Shown: positions 1 through 10,987, counted from the stretch's first letter. The stretch is 64,000 nt of DNA from Flectonema sp. DT1601 (GCA_964019425.1 OZ025791.1:1154501-1218500), one strand, 5' to 3'. Program-made: numbers and translations. Notes: generated by a model from the sequence alone, not told the origin.

Positions 1-1000
1 TGAGAAGTATACTCCACGTCATTCTTGATTGGCGTGAACACCGCGAACAGTTTGTACCAATCAAATGAAGGAACACCATTGCTTGCAATAAAAAACTATC
101 CCTAAATAAAAGGAAGTGAAATCGTTTACCTTTTGTAACACAAGATGGCTCCACAACTGCTTTGCTGTTGTATAAAGAAATCGACTTGCTGTTGGTCATT
201 AACTTCGAGAAAATAATAAAAACTAAAACAGTGAGATTCTTTGGGTTTTCCCTACTTCAAAAAGTGCTGTCAACGAAAGCAACCGACATCGCCACGAAAT
301 CTTTTTTTTTTTTTTGAAGCCAACACCTCTAAAGAAGCTCACTGGTAATAGTAATTCGGTACCGTAACTGTGAGACTCTCACAGGAGAGAAGAGATGTAA
401 GTTAACCTGAAGTGACTACCCAGACCCAATGCATGCACGAAGCAGGCAGCGTAAGAAACGCCAATTTTTCGCCGAGGGAGTTCATTATGACTTCTGTCAA
501 GTATGATTTTACAGTAAAAATAATCAAAGACCGCTGCACCAGTAGTCGTGTCAAATGCTTCCATAAATCAATTTCCAAGCCGAGTGTAGATACCCTGCAG
601 GAAATCATGTTCTCTTCCCTTTTTAACTTTACAATCTGTGGTTAAAATAGCCCAGACACCCGACTACTTTAATCGAAGGTTTAATGCCTCGCGAGTTCTG
701 GTAAGTCAAGTGTCGAACAGTCGAGTAGTCGTGTTGTAATGAGGGTCACATCAATTCTTAGACTGACACACTCTACTCGAGATACAATAACCCACTCATC
801 AATAACAATTATCAGTCCGTTGTTGTCAATCTTTTGACAGTAATAATCAATCGTTTTGTTCACCCACCGTGTTGGGTTTGATTCCGTGGCAGAACACTGT
901 CAGTTTAAGCAAAAATAATACGTAAAAAGAAAACAAGACGGATAAAACTAACCATGTGTTTTGAAAGGGAGACGCGAAGAGGGAGATTCTTTTGATTTAT
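1..1000. other. Left-edge intergenic stretch
   Basis: I see no supportable gene here. There is a T-run near 301-315. A 23-residue cysteine-rich plus-strand ORF (145-216, starting MAPQLLCCC) is too short to call. The longer ORFs at 380-645 overlap on both strands and look random. The stretch lies downstream of the stop codon of the minus-strand RS-protein gene, so it probably contains that gene's 3' UTR. Confidence 0.5.
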
Positions 1001-2685
1001 CTAACGACGAGGTTTATGAGCACTGCCACCACAAGCCTCTGGATCGTCAAGTGGGAGCATCTTTACGATGTATCCGTCGCGTTTCGCCCAGATGCCACTT
1101 TGTCCGTTTACTCTGTGACGCCTAGTTTTTTTTTTTTTTTTAAGCCAAAATAGAAAAATGCAAAACAGAATTAGCTGCCAACAACAACACCATATATTCA
1201 TGACTGAATAACACACCAGGTAAAGTTCTTATCGTCGAGATCTATCTTACGTCTCTTCAACTCGTGCTCTAAATAATCAGCCTCAGGATAAGCTTTATTA
1301 AGTTTACACCTCTGTCTCTTCTGACAGATTTCTGTGACGAGCTTGGGAATCATGTTCCTGTTTTATTTTGTTTTTTTCGAGTATATTATCCCACTAGAGA
1401 ATGTATAGCAAGGCCTCAGATCGGGAACTATGAATAATCCTAATAGAGATAAAAAGAAATCATACCACGGAACAGGTGCAAATCTAAAGTCTAACTTTGG
1501 CTGTTCACTAAAAGGAGCAAAGGTACCCATCTGACCACATGCACTACTCCAAGTGCAATTGGTGTCATCCATGCGGACCCCCATTCTGATTATTTCTTGT
1601 TGAAGTGCGTCAGCCCGTTCGAAGATACGCTTCCTTCTGCAGGCCTGTCTGTCGTTGCACATTTCTATTACAATATCAGGGTCTACTTGATTAGCGTTTA
1701 ATAACTGAGCTTGTTCATTATTTAGAGATCTGCTTCTGCTTCGTTTGTCTCTACTCATGTCACGAGAACGAGTTCTGTCTCTTCTGTCTCTGCGATCACG
1801 ACTTCTTGTTCTCGAGCGGCTTTTTCTTCTGCTGCGGGAGTCGCGCCTACGACGATTCCTTCCACTGCTGCTGCTGCTGCTGCTGTGTCTTCGGCCTCTG
1901 CTGTGGCGACTTCTTCTTCCCCTACTTCTACTCCTGTCTCGTCTGTCTCTTCTTCCCCTGCTCTTAGATCTTGAGCGACTCCTCCTTCTGTCCTTGCTTC
2001 TCGATCTAGAACGGCTATTCTTCCTTTCCTTTCTGTCCTTATCCCTGCTTCTCGACCTTGAACGACTTCTTCTTCTGTCCCTGCTCCTGCTTCTCGAACG
2101 GCTCTTCTTCCTTTCCTTTCTGTCTTTATCTCTGCTTCTCGATCTAGAACGGCTCTTCTTCCTTTCCTTTCTGTCCTTATCTCTGCTTCTCGACCTTGAA
2201 CGACTTCTTCTTCTGTCTCTGCTCCTGCTTCTCGAACGGCTCTTCTTCCTTTCCTTCCTATCCTTATCTCTGCTTCTCGATCTAGAACGGCTCTTCTTCC
2301 TTTCCTTTCTATCCTTATCTCTGCTTCTCGACCTTGAACGACTTCTTCTTCTGTCCCTGCTCCTGCTTCTCGAACGGCTCTTCTTCCTTTCCTTTCTGTC
2401 TTTATCTCTGCTTCTCGATCTAGAACGGCTCTTCTTCCTTTCCTTTCTGTCCTTATCTCTGCTTCTCGACCTTGAACGACTTCTTCTTCTGTCTCTGCTT
2501 CTATCACGCCTGTCCCTACTCTTGCTTACTGAGCCGCTTCTATCTCTTCTGTCTCTACTTCTATCACGTCTGTCCCTACTCTTGCTTACTGAGCCGCTTC
2601 TATCTCTTCTGTCTCTGCTTCTCCCTCTTCTACTGCGACTTCGGGTTCTTCGCCGATCTCGGAGTTCCTCCTTGTCTTTCGTCAT
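1001..2685 (-). CDS. RS-domain protein with two CysRS-like tail motifs (3 exons)
   Basis: I assemble three exons, 2685-1466, 1357-1217 and 1121-1001, giving 493 residues. The ATG at 2685 (MTKDKEELRDRRR) opens the acidic/RS region; the longer upstream reading begins with unrelated hydrophobic sequence. About 300 residues are Arg/Ser/Lys/Asp repeats typical of nuclear splicing-speckle proteins. The tail holds a helical motif resembling the segment near the C-terminus of cysteinyl-tRNA synthetase (ADALQQEIIRMGVRMDD, ending NCTW). Exon 2 carries a second version (ADYLEHELKRRKIDLDD, ending NFTW), each followed by a short Gly-containing stretch. Both introns (1358-1465 and 1122-1216) split a TGG codon and are GT-AG. 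The second has an A16 run just before its acceptor. A role in pre-mRNA processing is inferred from RS content only. The strongest support for the gene model is the re-creation of the motif across the join. Confidence 0.82.
2037..2630 (-). repeat. In-frame tandem repeats encoding the RS domain
   Basis: A marker string recurs at 2051, 2189, 2327 and 2465, an exact 138-bp period, encoding a 46-residue unit made of two 17-residue DKDRKERKK-type blocks and one 12-residue DRRR-type block. Next to it (about 2509-2620) a second, 60-bp period encodes a 20-residue SGSVSKSRDRRDR-type unit twice. The copies are nearly identical, so expansion is recent or kept uniform by conversion. Both periods are multiples of three, so copy number can change without a frameshift. 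Confidence 0.9.
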
Positions 2686-3535
2686 TTCAGATTGTACCTG
2701 TGAGATATATGATACGATATCAACATAGTGAGTAGTAACCTTTCGGGTTATTGATGTTTTTAATAATGTTAAACACCTGGTGACAACGAATATTATTATT
2801 ATCAACGTGCAGCGGGATTGTTGCGTCACACTCGTATGGCGACCACTTGGACCAATTTACCTGTCCCCTTCCAGTGACGAGTTGCGATTACTTTGGTTGT
2901 TAGAGAGGGAAACGTTTGGCAGCTATTTCACTTGCGCAAACGAATCCAACTCGACTTTGAGCCAATTTTGGTCCTTGCTTTTTTTTTAAAGTTTTTTTTT
3001 TTTCTCCCCAAAGGAAAACTGTAATAACCCAACTGAACTAGGGAGGCAACAAGAAGTATTCAACTAAGAGTACGCTGACTACAGTTTCCAGAGATAGAGG
3101 GGTGGGGACAGTAGGCAGACCAGCTTACAAGATACGAACAAAGCACACCTCACCTTTAAACTAATCCGCTCGGCACAACGACACTATGACGCGGGATAGT
3201 ACGCGACATGGCGTGCTGCGCCTTCAGCCTTAGTTTTATTTCTTATAAATTTAAAAACAAAATTCTTCTTTTTTTTTTTTTTTTTTTTAAAGACAAATTC
3301 CTCAGGTATCATTTAGGTAAGATAAGAAACCCAGAGGTCGATGCCTGCGGCTCATGTTTCTGACCGCCATGCTATATCATAATTCAGCCTAGTCCTCTCC
3401 TCTACTGGCTAATGACCCTTTTTTTTTTTTTTTTGTTGGTCAGAAGACAATATACCACTTGTTGTTGTTGTTTTTTTATTTCTTTCTTTCTTGTTTGTTC
3501 GGATACACGAAGCGATGCGCACGCTTCTCAATTTA
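2686..3535. other. Intergenic, homopolymer-rich
   Basis: This lies between the Derlin stop and the RS-protein start. It has T-runs near 2975-3003, 3271-3288 and 3418-3433. On the minus strand a YAG (ctcacag) lies about 12 nt before the RS-protein ATG. No coding region is supported. Confidence 0.6.
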
Positions 3536-4434
3536 CTAATCAGCTAATCTTCTTCCTTGTCCCCACCTATGAGGGATGTTTTGCTGTGCTCCTTCTGCTG
3601 CATTCATCGTCTGTTAGTATTGTAGTTGTTGTGTTGTACTTATAGATGCATTTCAATTAAATATAAAATATACATACGTGAACACCAGCAACTGATGTCA
3701 CCCCAATTCTCATTGGTGGGAAGATGTTGTACATGAATTGAGGAGTTTCAGCAAGAGAGAAGTTATGAGTTTGTGGAAAGACATCTTTAAAACAAACGTA
3801 AATATGACCAGCGATCACACCAGCAATATCATCAGCAGGACTCGCTCCCATAATAACGTGAATTAGTGTTAAGATCCAAGGGAAGTATCCGGCACGGAAA
3901 GAGAATCCATAAAATACGAGCTGTTGGTCTTCGTGTCTCTTACACCAAACCCAAACAATTCCCATTGAAAATGCTTTTGAAATTACCACCATATCCAGCA
4001 AGTAGGACATTGGGTATAGAGCCAAGACAATAATCAACATCATCCAAACGTGGTCAGCTGTTCTTCCCATAAAACCTTGCGGTGCTTCTTCTTCTTCTAA
4101 TCTCTTTTGATATATAACAAGGAATACTAAGTTGAACATGAATGACATTGAAAAAGGTCCCAAAAAGAAGACTGAAGTAATCAATCTCCATGGCTGCATA
4201 GGAACCATCGGCCAAATCAAAAAAAACAACCTCATGTCAATCCATCCAAAGGTAGCTGCTGATGCTGAGAGCTGTTTGGGTTTTTTTTTTTTTTTTTTTT
4301 TTTCGGTATTTTTTTCAAAAAAAAAAAAACGAATATTATTTCTAATAACAAATTCAACATACGATACAAGCAATGAGGGTAAACTTCGTAACCGGTCCCA
4401 GACTCCCCCACCAGGATTCGAATGTCTGAGCCAT
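3536..4434 (-). CDS. Derlin (Der1-like ER membrane protein, 3 exons)
   Basis: Three exons (4434-4363, 4271-3678, 3610-3536) give 246 residues, close to the usual Derlin length of about 250. The N-terminus reads MAQTFESWWGSLGPVTKF, the family's short helix before the first membrane span. The core has the hydrophobic segments of the rhomboid-like fold, with FMFNLVFLVIYQKRLEEE and VWVWCKRHEDQQLVFYGF. The short last exon restores the conserved tail HRWGQGRRL, the SHP-box-like segment used by Derlins to bind p97/Cdc48. Introns 4272-4362 and 3611-3677 are GT-AG; the first has an A23 run before its acceptor and the second ends TACTAACAG. Derlins act in the ER membrane, where they help retrotranslocate misfolded proteins for ERAD. 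I cannot assign Derlin-1 versus Derlin-2/3. Confidence 0.95.
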
Positions 4435-5201
4435 TTTATTTCTAATCCTGTATTATATATTTTACCAATAATCAGATTATCACAAAGAGTTAAAAGTATT
4501 CGTCGTCATAATTAGAACTAATTATAGTTTCATGATGTTACTACTGAATAGAACAGAAATAATTTAAAAAAAAAAAAAAAAAAAAACGAAGAACAATAAT
4601 CAAACCAAACTTCCACTATATATCAATTCTCTCTAGAACCTTTGAAAAAATGTAAAGGTATAAGGAATTGAGCTTGTGTAGACGTTCCTTAACAACGGTC
4701 GGTTGTTGCAAAGGGGAAAAGAGAAGGCAATGTTGATATGTACAACAGCTCATCCACTACGGGATATGCTGGATAGAGGGGAAAACAACATCAACGCCCA
4801 CCTGAAATAAAATTTCAACAGCCTGCACTGCACGGATCGGTTATTCAAAAAAAAAAAAAAAAAAAATTTAAAAAATTATTATAAATGAAATGCAGAGAAA
4901 ATACAGTTCCCTGTCAATCGGGAGCCGCCTCATTGAGCTCTGTGATACAAACCACTACTCTGCTCTTCTTTTTTAAAAAGAGATTCCATTTCACGAATTA
5001 TTTAACATCACTGGTGGATACGTAGACCACAATAATAACTTTTGCTTACTTTTTTTGAAAACTGACTTGGACAAAAATATTAAAATAAAGAAAAAATAAA
5101 AATACTAAGCGAGTTAAGAAAAGAGTTATAGTTATTGTTAAGGGGAGTAAAACAGAATGGAAAAAAAGCTCGAGACAAACTCGCTGCTGTGATTGAGAAA
5201 T
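4435..5201. other. Intergenic, A-runs
   Basis: A-runs lie at about 4564-4585 and 4846-4865, on the plus strand, opposite to most runs in this region. No coding region, RNA gene or repeat is supported. A GATTAG precedes the Derlin ATG by about 7 nt on the minus strand. Confidence 0.55.
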
Positions 5202-5760
5202 CTAAAGCTCTTTTGCTGCTTGTTCATCTTCTTCTTCTTCCGCAGCGTCGTGGTATGCCTGTTTTTTTTTTTTTTTTTTTCCTTTGAAAAAAACCACAAT
5301 GAAAACAAATGCACACCTTGTAGGCGATTCCAAACCCTTGCATGCTAGAGGAGTACGTTTCGACAGCATTCTTTACAAATGATGCAAACTGTGATGGGTT
5401 AGGTGGGAGGTACTGATCCATGTGCATGACTGCGTGGAATGATCCATCGTGTTCCTCAAGTGATATTTTAGCGAATCGGTACTTGTGATTCCAAAGATTA
5501 ACAGCTGGGAAGTCATCCAATAGTTTCGCACTCGTAGCTGCCCAACTTGTTCTGAAGTACAGTAATTCTGGTTCAGGTAACGATGCTTGAAACTGTACGT
5601 CATCACCGTTTGAAATAGAAATTAGTTTCTTCTCTTCACTCAATACCTCTACGTCACCAATCTTAAGACCTTGTAGAATGTCTACTAACGTTTTGAATTT
5701 CATTTCCTCAGCAGATCCTCCAACTGCCAACAGCAGTGCAGCAGACAGGATGCGAAACAT
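5202..5760 (-). CDS. Small secreted or ER-lumen protein with YbjN-like domain (2 exons)
   Basis: Exons 5760-5317 and 5258-5202 give 166 residues. The first about 17 residues (MFRILSAALLLAVGGSA) look like a signal peptide. The body has the pattern of the bacterial YbjN / type III chaperone-like fold: VNLWNHKYRFAKISLEEHDG followed by a mostly beta segment and a C-terminal helix with SFVKNAVETY. The 58-bp intron (5259-5316) is GT-AG with an A19 run directly before CAG. Splicing replaces a lysine-rich read-through tail with an acidic one (AYHDAAEEEEDEQ) ending AAKEL. That ending only weakly resembles an ER-retention signal. Function is unknown. The family call is from pattern memory and is moderate. 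Confidence 0.75.
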
Positions 5761-6196
5761 TGTAAATGTAAGAGGGAAGCCTTTTGATAAAAATAATTAC
5801 ACAAAAATAGTCAACAGATCAGATATTTAAATAACAAGTTCATCAACAGCTTGTCTATTAGAGAAAAAAAAAGGTTTCTTGAATTCAAAATTTAAACAAC
5901 TGCATGAAAAAGAAACACAAAAAGGACTTCGTTAAATTAGGGAATTGTGTAAGTGGCTAAAATTGCCTATAAAATTGTTGAAAAATAGATAATTTTTTTT
6001 TTCACAAAATTTTAGCTAGAATACGAAAAAAAAAGACATGAAAAAAAAAAAAGAAAAAAGAGACGAAAAAAGAAATAATTGCTAAAAAGCCCACTGCGGA
6101 AGCAATGGCCCTTATATAATAACATTTCCGCGTTTGAAGAAAAAAATGTACGTTAGCAGCCGCTTCGAAAATACAAAATAAACGTAATGAATAACC
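5761..6196. other. Intergenic, A/T-rich
   Basis: This spacer is rich in short A- and T-runs, with no ORF of note. It holds the 3' flank of the next minus-strand gene and the 5' flank of the YbjN-like gene. Confidence 0.55.
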
Positions 6197-9100
6197 TCAT
6201 TTGTGTATCCTCGTTGGAGGGAGTGTCTGTCCTCTTTTTAAATGCTGTGGAATGATTGCTGGATTTCTGTGAAGTTGTCTTTTTCTACGATGATCTCTTC
6301 GAACTCGAGTTGGTTCCTTGAGTCCAACTCTTTCTTGTGCTAATTCCACTTCCAAGTTTGAACGAACTGTTTTTGGAGCATTAGCCAGAGAAACACAATA
6401 AAATATAATACCAATAGTAATAAACACAGCAGATAACACATAAGAGGTATACAGAAATAGTTTTCCGTGAGTTGCCAATGGACCACAGAGATCTGAATCT
6501 GCTTTCCAAATTAAAACATTTCCAATAACAAACCAAAGTAATATAAAGATTGTTAATATGACAATAAGACAACCAGAGGCCCACATCTTTGTGAGTGTTA
6601 GATCCCAGTTGGCAAGACCAGAGTTCCACACCTTTGCAACACTTCTTAATAATAAACCAATTAGTATAGAACTTGTCAATCCTTCAACAAGAAACCACGT
6701 CGTTAACATGTCGATATTACACGTACTGGAACCAGGATCTGTGGCATGCACACACCCTTTTGATTCGTTCCTTTGAGTACAGGTACCCTTTCCCATAGAA
6801 GTAATTGATACAAATAACGGCCACACACCAAAAACAGCCAACAATATCACAAAAAACGTCGCAAGCATCGGAATGTATTTTGCTTTCCGACTGCCACCAG
6901 CGAGTTTATCTGGTTTTAAAATTGATTTTCCAGGAGCAACGTCAACTTCAGCAGAGCTGTCAGTAGGATGACTCGTCTTTCTCCACGGGAATTTAGTACC
7001 CTTTGGATCATGTTTGATGTGAGAAAAGACATCTTCACAGAGAGGGAGGGGATACAAGTCTTCGTAAATTCGTTCTGTGCAATCGAATAAAATTGCTTTT
7101 GCTGTTCCTCCGAATTCACAGATATCTTCCAGTTCACTACGCAAATGAGATTCTGAGAAAATAACTGCAGGCCACGGCATAAAAGAGTGACTACATTCAA
7201 ACTCATCAACAGTAGTGTCTGTGCTGCATAGGACGATTTCGAAGTTTTTCTTTTTCGAATATCTTTCATAGAATTGAATTAGTCGCTCGACATTCGGAGA
7301 GTCTCTGCGTTCCTTAGCAAGCATCCAACTTGCAGCAAGCAACACAATAATATATGATTTATCGTAACAGACTTTTTCAGTTGGTGTTATTCTTGAGCTG
7401 ACCTCATCTTTTGTTAAGAGGTACTCACCAAACCAAGATATGAAAATAGAGTTATCGTTGTATACAAATGGATGTGTCCAGCAGCTTCGCTTTAAAGGCA
7501 GACTTGAGGATCGAGATATGTCATGCAGGGTGATCCAGGAGTTTTTATGCCATCCTTGAAAAGCCCACGCGGTGGGATCCGCTTGAGGAGCATCTTCCGA
7601 TGTCAGGAATATATAACCGCAGATTAAAGCTTCACTTTCAAGTGAAATTTCAATCTCAGCGACACCCGACGGGGATTCATCTCTCCATATTTTATTATCA
7701 CTTGTTATTAAGTTACCTGCTGAGAGATCATCTGGTGACTTTCCATTAATACTCACAATTGATTTGATGGAAATGATGTCGCTGTCTTTTCCAATCAGTC
7801 GAAGTGCCCCAAGTTGAAAGGCTGTTTCTGAAGAAAGGTCAGTTCGTTTTCGGCCTCTGCTGTGCTGTTCTAGTCGGTGTTCCCAACCACTTTCTGAATT
7901 GTCGTTGATTGATTGACCACCTCGGTTAGCAGTGAATACAAATCTAAGTTTAGAATATTGTCTGGCCTTTGCTACTTCGCGAGTACTCTTCTTTCGAGAT
8001 GTCTTCAAACGAGACCAGTGAGTTGGAATCCCACAAAACAGAGGAGAAGCACCTGCAGCTGGAACGTAACAATCCTTCGGACTTACAATCCGAGGACGTT
8101 GCAACACAATTTGGGTCATCGCTGACATGTTCGTTGAACAATCACCAGAAAATGATTTTATTATCGACGAGACAGTTATCTGATTACTGTCATTGGTACA
8201 GAAAGCCTTCCACAGCTGGATTATTTCACCAAAGCAAACATCCCATCTGTTTGATAAGTAACTCTCTGTTGCATCATGAACAGCTTCAATACCTGTCCCA
8301 CTAATATTTAAAGTATCCTGACCTATAACATCAGACAGTAACGTAAGGTCTGTTGATGCTGAATCAGCAGAGAAGATTTCAACTAATTTTAGTACCCAGG
8401 CCGTGGCAAGGGGTAGAAGGATTGCTTTGCTGGTTGTCAGAAGGCATTCAAATAGTTTCGATGCCTCCTCTTCGGATACAATTCCAGTTAGAGAACTACA
8501 AAAAGAGTCTACAGCTCTCTCAAGTATATCTCGGTAACTCGATACCACTCGAAGAGTTGTTGTTTCAAGTGTGGCTAAGGCACTTGCGATTCCAACCTTT
8601 TGAATGTCTTCATCCAACTTCATGAGGTTTGCTTCTAAAGTATCAGCAGCGCAATGGAGATAACGTTCTACGTAAGCTCTCTGTCGAACATCTTCTGGCA
8701 TGTCAGACATATCACCTGAAAGTGAAAAATGCCGCTTCAGTGACTTTGGTGATGTCGGAGAAGTAATTTCTTCAGCCGGAATTGTAATACTCACTTGAAG
8801 AGGGTTGTCTGAACTTCTTTCAAACTTCTCACTTCCCAGAACTCTTCCTTTCTTTAGTGAAGACTCACTTTTGATTTCACTTTTAATGCACTTCGAGTCT
8901 ACGTCTTGTTCTCGCTTAAGTCTGTTCGTCAGATCATTTTCAACCGGAGCAGTGACAGCACTCATTCGATCATCGTTGTCATCAACGACATCGATATTCG
9001 GATCTGTAATTATGTTATCGTTTTCTGTTGTACCTCTTTCTTCACTTTCTTCTTCACTTCCTTCTCGTTCAGATGAGGAGTCGCTGGGTGGTTTCTCGTT

Positions 9101-10684
9101 CTTTTTCTTAACTTTCAACGAGTCAACATTGTGATCGAGTGTTGCATTAGTTTTATCGTCTTCTTCATTCTGTTGATTAACTAGAGTTGATTTAGTTTTG
9201 AACTCATCAATTGTGGTGACTCCCCCGCAGTCAACTTCAGGAATGTCGTCTTCAGTTTGATCTGCTGGTGGTGTTTTAATATTTGGTGAGTCCGTGAGAT
9301 TAGATTCCCTGCAGACATCTTCCTCATCGATTGCTGGAGTCTTGTCGTTGGTTTTGTCTGATTGTTGACAATCCACTACCAGTGGTGGTGGTGGTGGTGT
9401 CTTCTCTTTTGTTTTATTTGAGTCATCAGTTGTGGAATTGGGTTCTCTGTTGCCCTCATCGGCTCTGCTTTTCTTTATTTTAACGTTCGGTGATTTATCA
9501 TTTTTGAGATCGGATTCGTCTTCTTTAGTTGTCAACCGATCGCTCTGTTTAGTAGTGGAGGAGGTGGAGGAGGAGGGAACTTTCTTTTTCTTTCTTTTGA
9601 CTTTAGAGGATCCGACATCATTTATATGTTTGGTTAATAAAACCTCTTCCTGACTACAGTCCGGGATGGGTGTTTTGGTTTTGTTTTCTTCAGTTTTTGG
9701 AGGGTCGACATTACCGACAGAGATGACGTCCTCCTCGAAACCATCCTCAGCTCGACTCTCAACTTTGTCATCGTCAGAGTGGCTGACGGAAGCTGGTGTT
9801 TCGTTTTTCTTCATTTCAGACGAGACTAAATGATCGTCTTCTACTTTATTAGAGATGACTTTCGGAGAGTCACCAACAGAGCTCACTTCCCTATTGCTAT
9901 CGTGTGATGTTACTACAGGACCATCTTCAGTCACATTGTCATTTGTACAATTGACTGACGGGGATATGTTTTTCTTCTTCTTTCTAACTTTAGTGTGTGC
10001 TTCCCTGTCTGTTTCATGTGACTCAGAGCTGTCATTTTTTTGTTGCAGATCACATGTAGTTGGTGTTTCTTTTTCAGCTGTTTTGAGTTCGGGAGACTTG
10101 GAATCGACAGTGTTGTCAGTCTCTTGGATTGGTTTATCATCCGTGTCTGTGTGTGGAATATGAATTGAGTCTTTATCTGAAGTGTATTTTATATCATCGT
10201 CTGATGTGTGATCTGTTTTTATAACTTCTTGAGATGACTTTTGTTTTGAATGCTTTTCCTTTTTTAATTTAACTTCGATGGCTTTATCTTGAGGGGTAGA
10301 GCGTTGTTTTTTCTTAGTCTTCTTGTGAATTACTTCATCATTGGGTAAGCCATCGTTGATGGATTGCTGTAGATCTTCAGTTTCGGTTGGTGTCGAAGTT
10401 GGAGTGTTGCGAGCATCAGAGTCGGTCTGCATATTACCGAATGTAGATTTCTTATTCTTATTAGGAAGACTCGAATCAGACGGTGTCGGGTCGTGTTGTG
10501 TGTCTTCCGCCGATGTTTTTTGTTTTCCCTTTTTTTTTTTATCCTTTCCAAGTAGAACAGCATCTGTACCAGCATCATTTATCATATCAAGAATTACGTC
10601 CGAGTCTTCTGTTGGTTTTGACTTCTTCTTTTTCTTCTTCGTCACCACAACACCTTCTCTCGTCCATTCCATTGTTTCAGGCAT
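6197..10684 (-). CDS. Multipass membrane protein with discoidin-like and degenerate thioredoxin-like domains
   Basis: The first in-frame ATG is at 10684 (MPETMEWTREG), giving 1495 residues. Residues 1 to about 640 are Lys/Asp/Ser-rich and disordered, with many KKKKK-type clusters. A helical region follows (about 660-850). About 910-1060 looks like a discoidin/F5-8 type C beta-sandwich (KLRFVFTANRGG; then DPTAWAFQGWHKNSWITLHD). About 1105-1250 follows the nucleoredoxin/tryparedoxin pattern: LIQFYERYSKKKNFEIVLCSTD, then MPWPAVIF, then FPW. The usual WCxxC active site is replaced by SWMLAKER, so redox catalysis is unlikely. The C-terminal about 230 residues have four hydrophobic segments and a basic tail. 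Location and function are unknown; a scaffold or adhesion role is a guess. The domain order is unusual. Confidence 0.8.
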   Translation of the reverse strand: MPETMEWTREGVVVTKKKKKKSKPTEDSDVILDMINDAGTDAVLLGKDKKKKGKQKTSAEDTQHDPTPSDSSLPNKNKKSTFGNMQTDSDARNTPTSTPTETEDLQQSINDGLPNDEVIHKKTKKKQRSTPQDKAIEVKLKKEKHSKQKSSQEVIKTDHTSDDDIKYTSDKDSIHIPHTDTDDKPIQETDNTVDSKSPELKTAEKETPTTCDLQQKNDSSESHETDREAHTKVRKKKKNISPSVNCTNDNVTEDGPVVTSHDSNREVSSVGDSPKVISNKVEDDHLVSSEMKKNETPASVSHSDDDKVESRAEDGFEEDVISVGNVDPPKTEENKTKTPIPDCSQEEVLLTKHINDVGSSKVKRKKKKVPSSSTSSTTKQSDRLTTKEDESDLKNDKSPNVKIKKSRADEGNREPNSTTDDSNKTKEKTPPPPPLVVDCQQSDKTNDKTPAIDEEDVCRESNLTDSPNIKTPPADQTEDDIPEVDCGGVTTIDEFKTKSTLVNQQNEEDDKTNATLDHNVDSLKVKKKNEKPPSDSSSEREGSEEESEERGTTENDNIITDPNIDVVDDNDDRMSAVTAPVENDLTNRLKREQDVDSKCIKSEIKSESSLKKGRVLGSEKFERSSDNPLQVSITIPAEEITSPTSPKSLKRHFSLSGDMSDMPEDVRQRAYVERYLHCAADTLEANLMKLDEDIQKVGIASALATLETTTLRVVSSYRDILERAVDSFCSSLTGIVSEEEASKLFECLLTTSKAILLPLATAWVLKLVEIFSADSASTDLTLLSDVIGQDTLNISGTGIEAVHDATESYLSNRWDVCFGEIIQLWKAFCTNDSNQITVSSIIKSFSGDCSTNMSAMTQIVLQRPRIVSPKDCYVPAAGASPLFCGIPTHWSRLKTSRKKSTREVAKARQYSKLRFVFTANRGGQSINDNSESGWEHRLEQHSRGRKRTDLSSETAFQLGALRLIGKDSDIISIKSIVSINGKSPDDLSAGNLITSDNKIWRDESPSGVAEIEISLESEALICGYIFLTSEDAPQADPTAWAFQGWHKNSWITLHDISRSSSLPLKRSCWTHPFVYNDNSIFISWFGEYLLTKDEVSSRITPTEKVCYDKSYIIVLLAASWMLAKERRDSPNVERLIQFYERYSKKKNFEIVLCSTDTTVDEFECSHSFMPWPAVIFSESHLRSELEDICEFGGTAKAILFDCTERIYEDLYPLPLCEDVFSHIKHDPKGTKFPWRKTSHPTDSSAEVDVAPGKSILKPDKLAGGSRKAKYIPMLATFFVILLAVFGVWPLFVSITSMGKGTCTQRNESKGCVHATDPGSSTCNIDMLTTWFLVEGLTSSILIGLLLRSVAKVWNSGLANWDLTLTKMWASGCLIVILTIFILLWFVIGNVLIWKADSDLCGPLATHGKLFLYTSYVLSAVFITIGIIFYCVSLANAPKTVRSNLEVELAQERVGLKEPTRVRRDHRRKRQLHRNPAIIPQHLKRGQTLPPTRIHK

Positions 10685-10987
10685 CGTTAAAGTACAGCTA
10701 CCCAACTAACCTTTTGAGTAATGGTAGATAATAAAATACGGTTAAAACTGAAAAACACTATTTTAATAGGGTTGTAACAAAAATAAATAAAAAATAAGTC
10801 AAAACTAAAAAATAAGAAAATTTGGGTAAGTGACTAACCTCAGTTAATACGTTCGATTTTTAATAACAAAAAGAACAACAAAAATAAGTGTAACTGATAA
10901 GGATTACAGTTTGAAATGTATTCAACCAATTAGTAGTAAAAATTATTCAAGTCTGTAAGACTTGTGTACTTGAGGTGTTAAAGTAAA
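10685..10987. other. Intergenic spacer
   Basis: An A/T-rich spacer of about 300 bp. On the minus strand GGTTAG lies about 21 nt before the ATG at 10684 and could be a splice acceptor. A second GTTAGT-like string near 10840 could be a donor of a 5' UTR intron. Nothing else is seen. Confidence 0.5.

Noticed and set aside
145-216. 23-residue cysteine-rich ORF
   Set aside because: Too short, with no context to support it.
1755-2507. 250-codon minus-strand ORF in a second frame
   Set aside because: Frame shadow of the same tandem repeat.
1745-2728. 327-codon leucine-rich plus-strand ORF
   Set aside because: It is the antisense of the RS repeat; the Leu/Ser/Arg pattern follows from the repeat codons. 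The minus-strand product is the recognisable one.
4405-4440. GGATTCGAATG string as a tRNA T-arm
   Set aside because: It is the coding sequence of the first Derlin exon, and no other tRNA arms are present.
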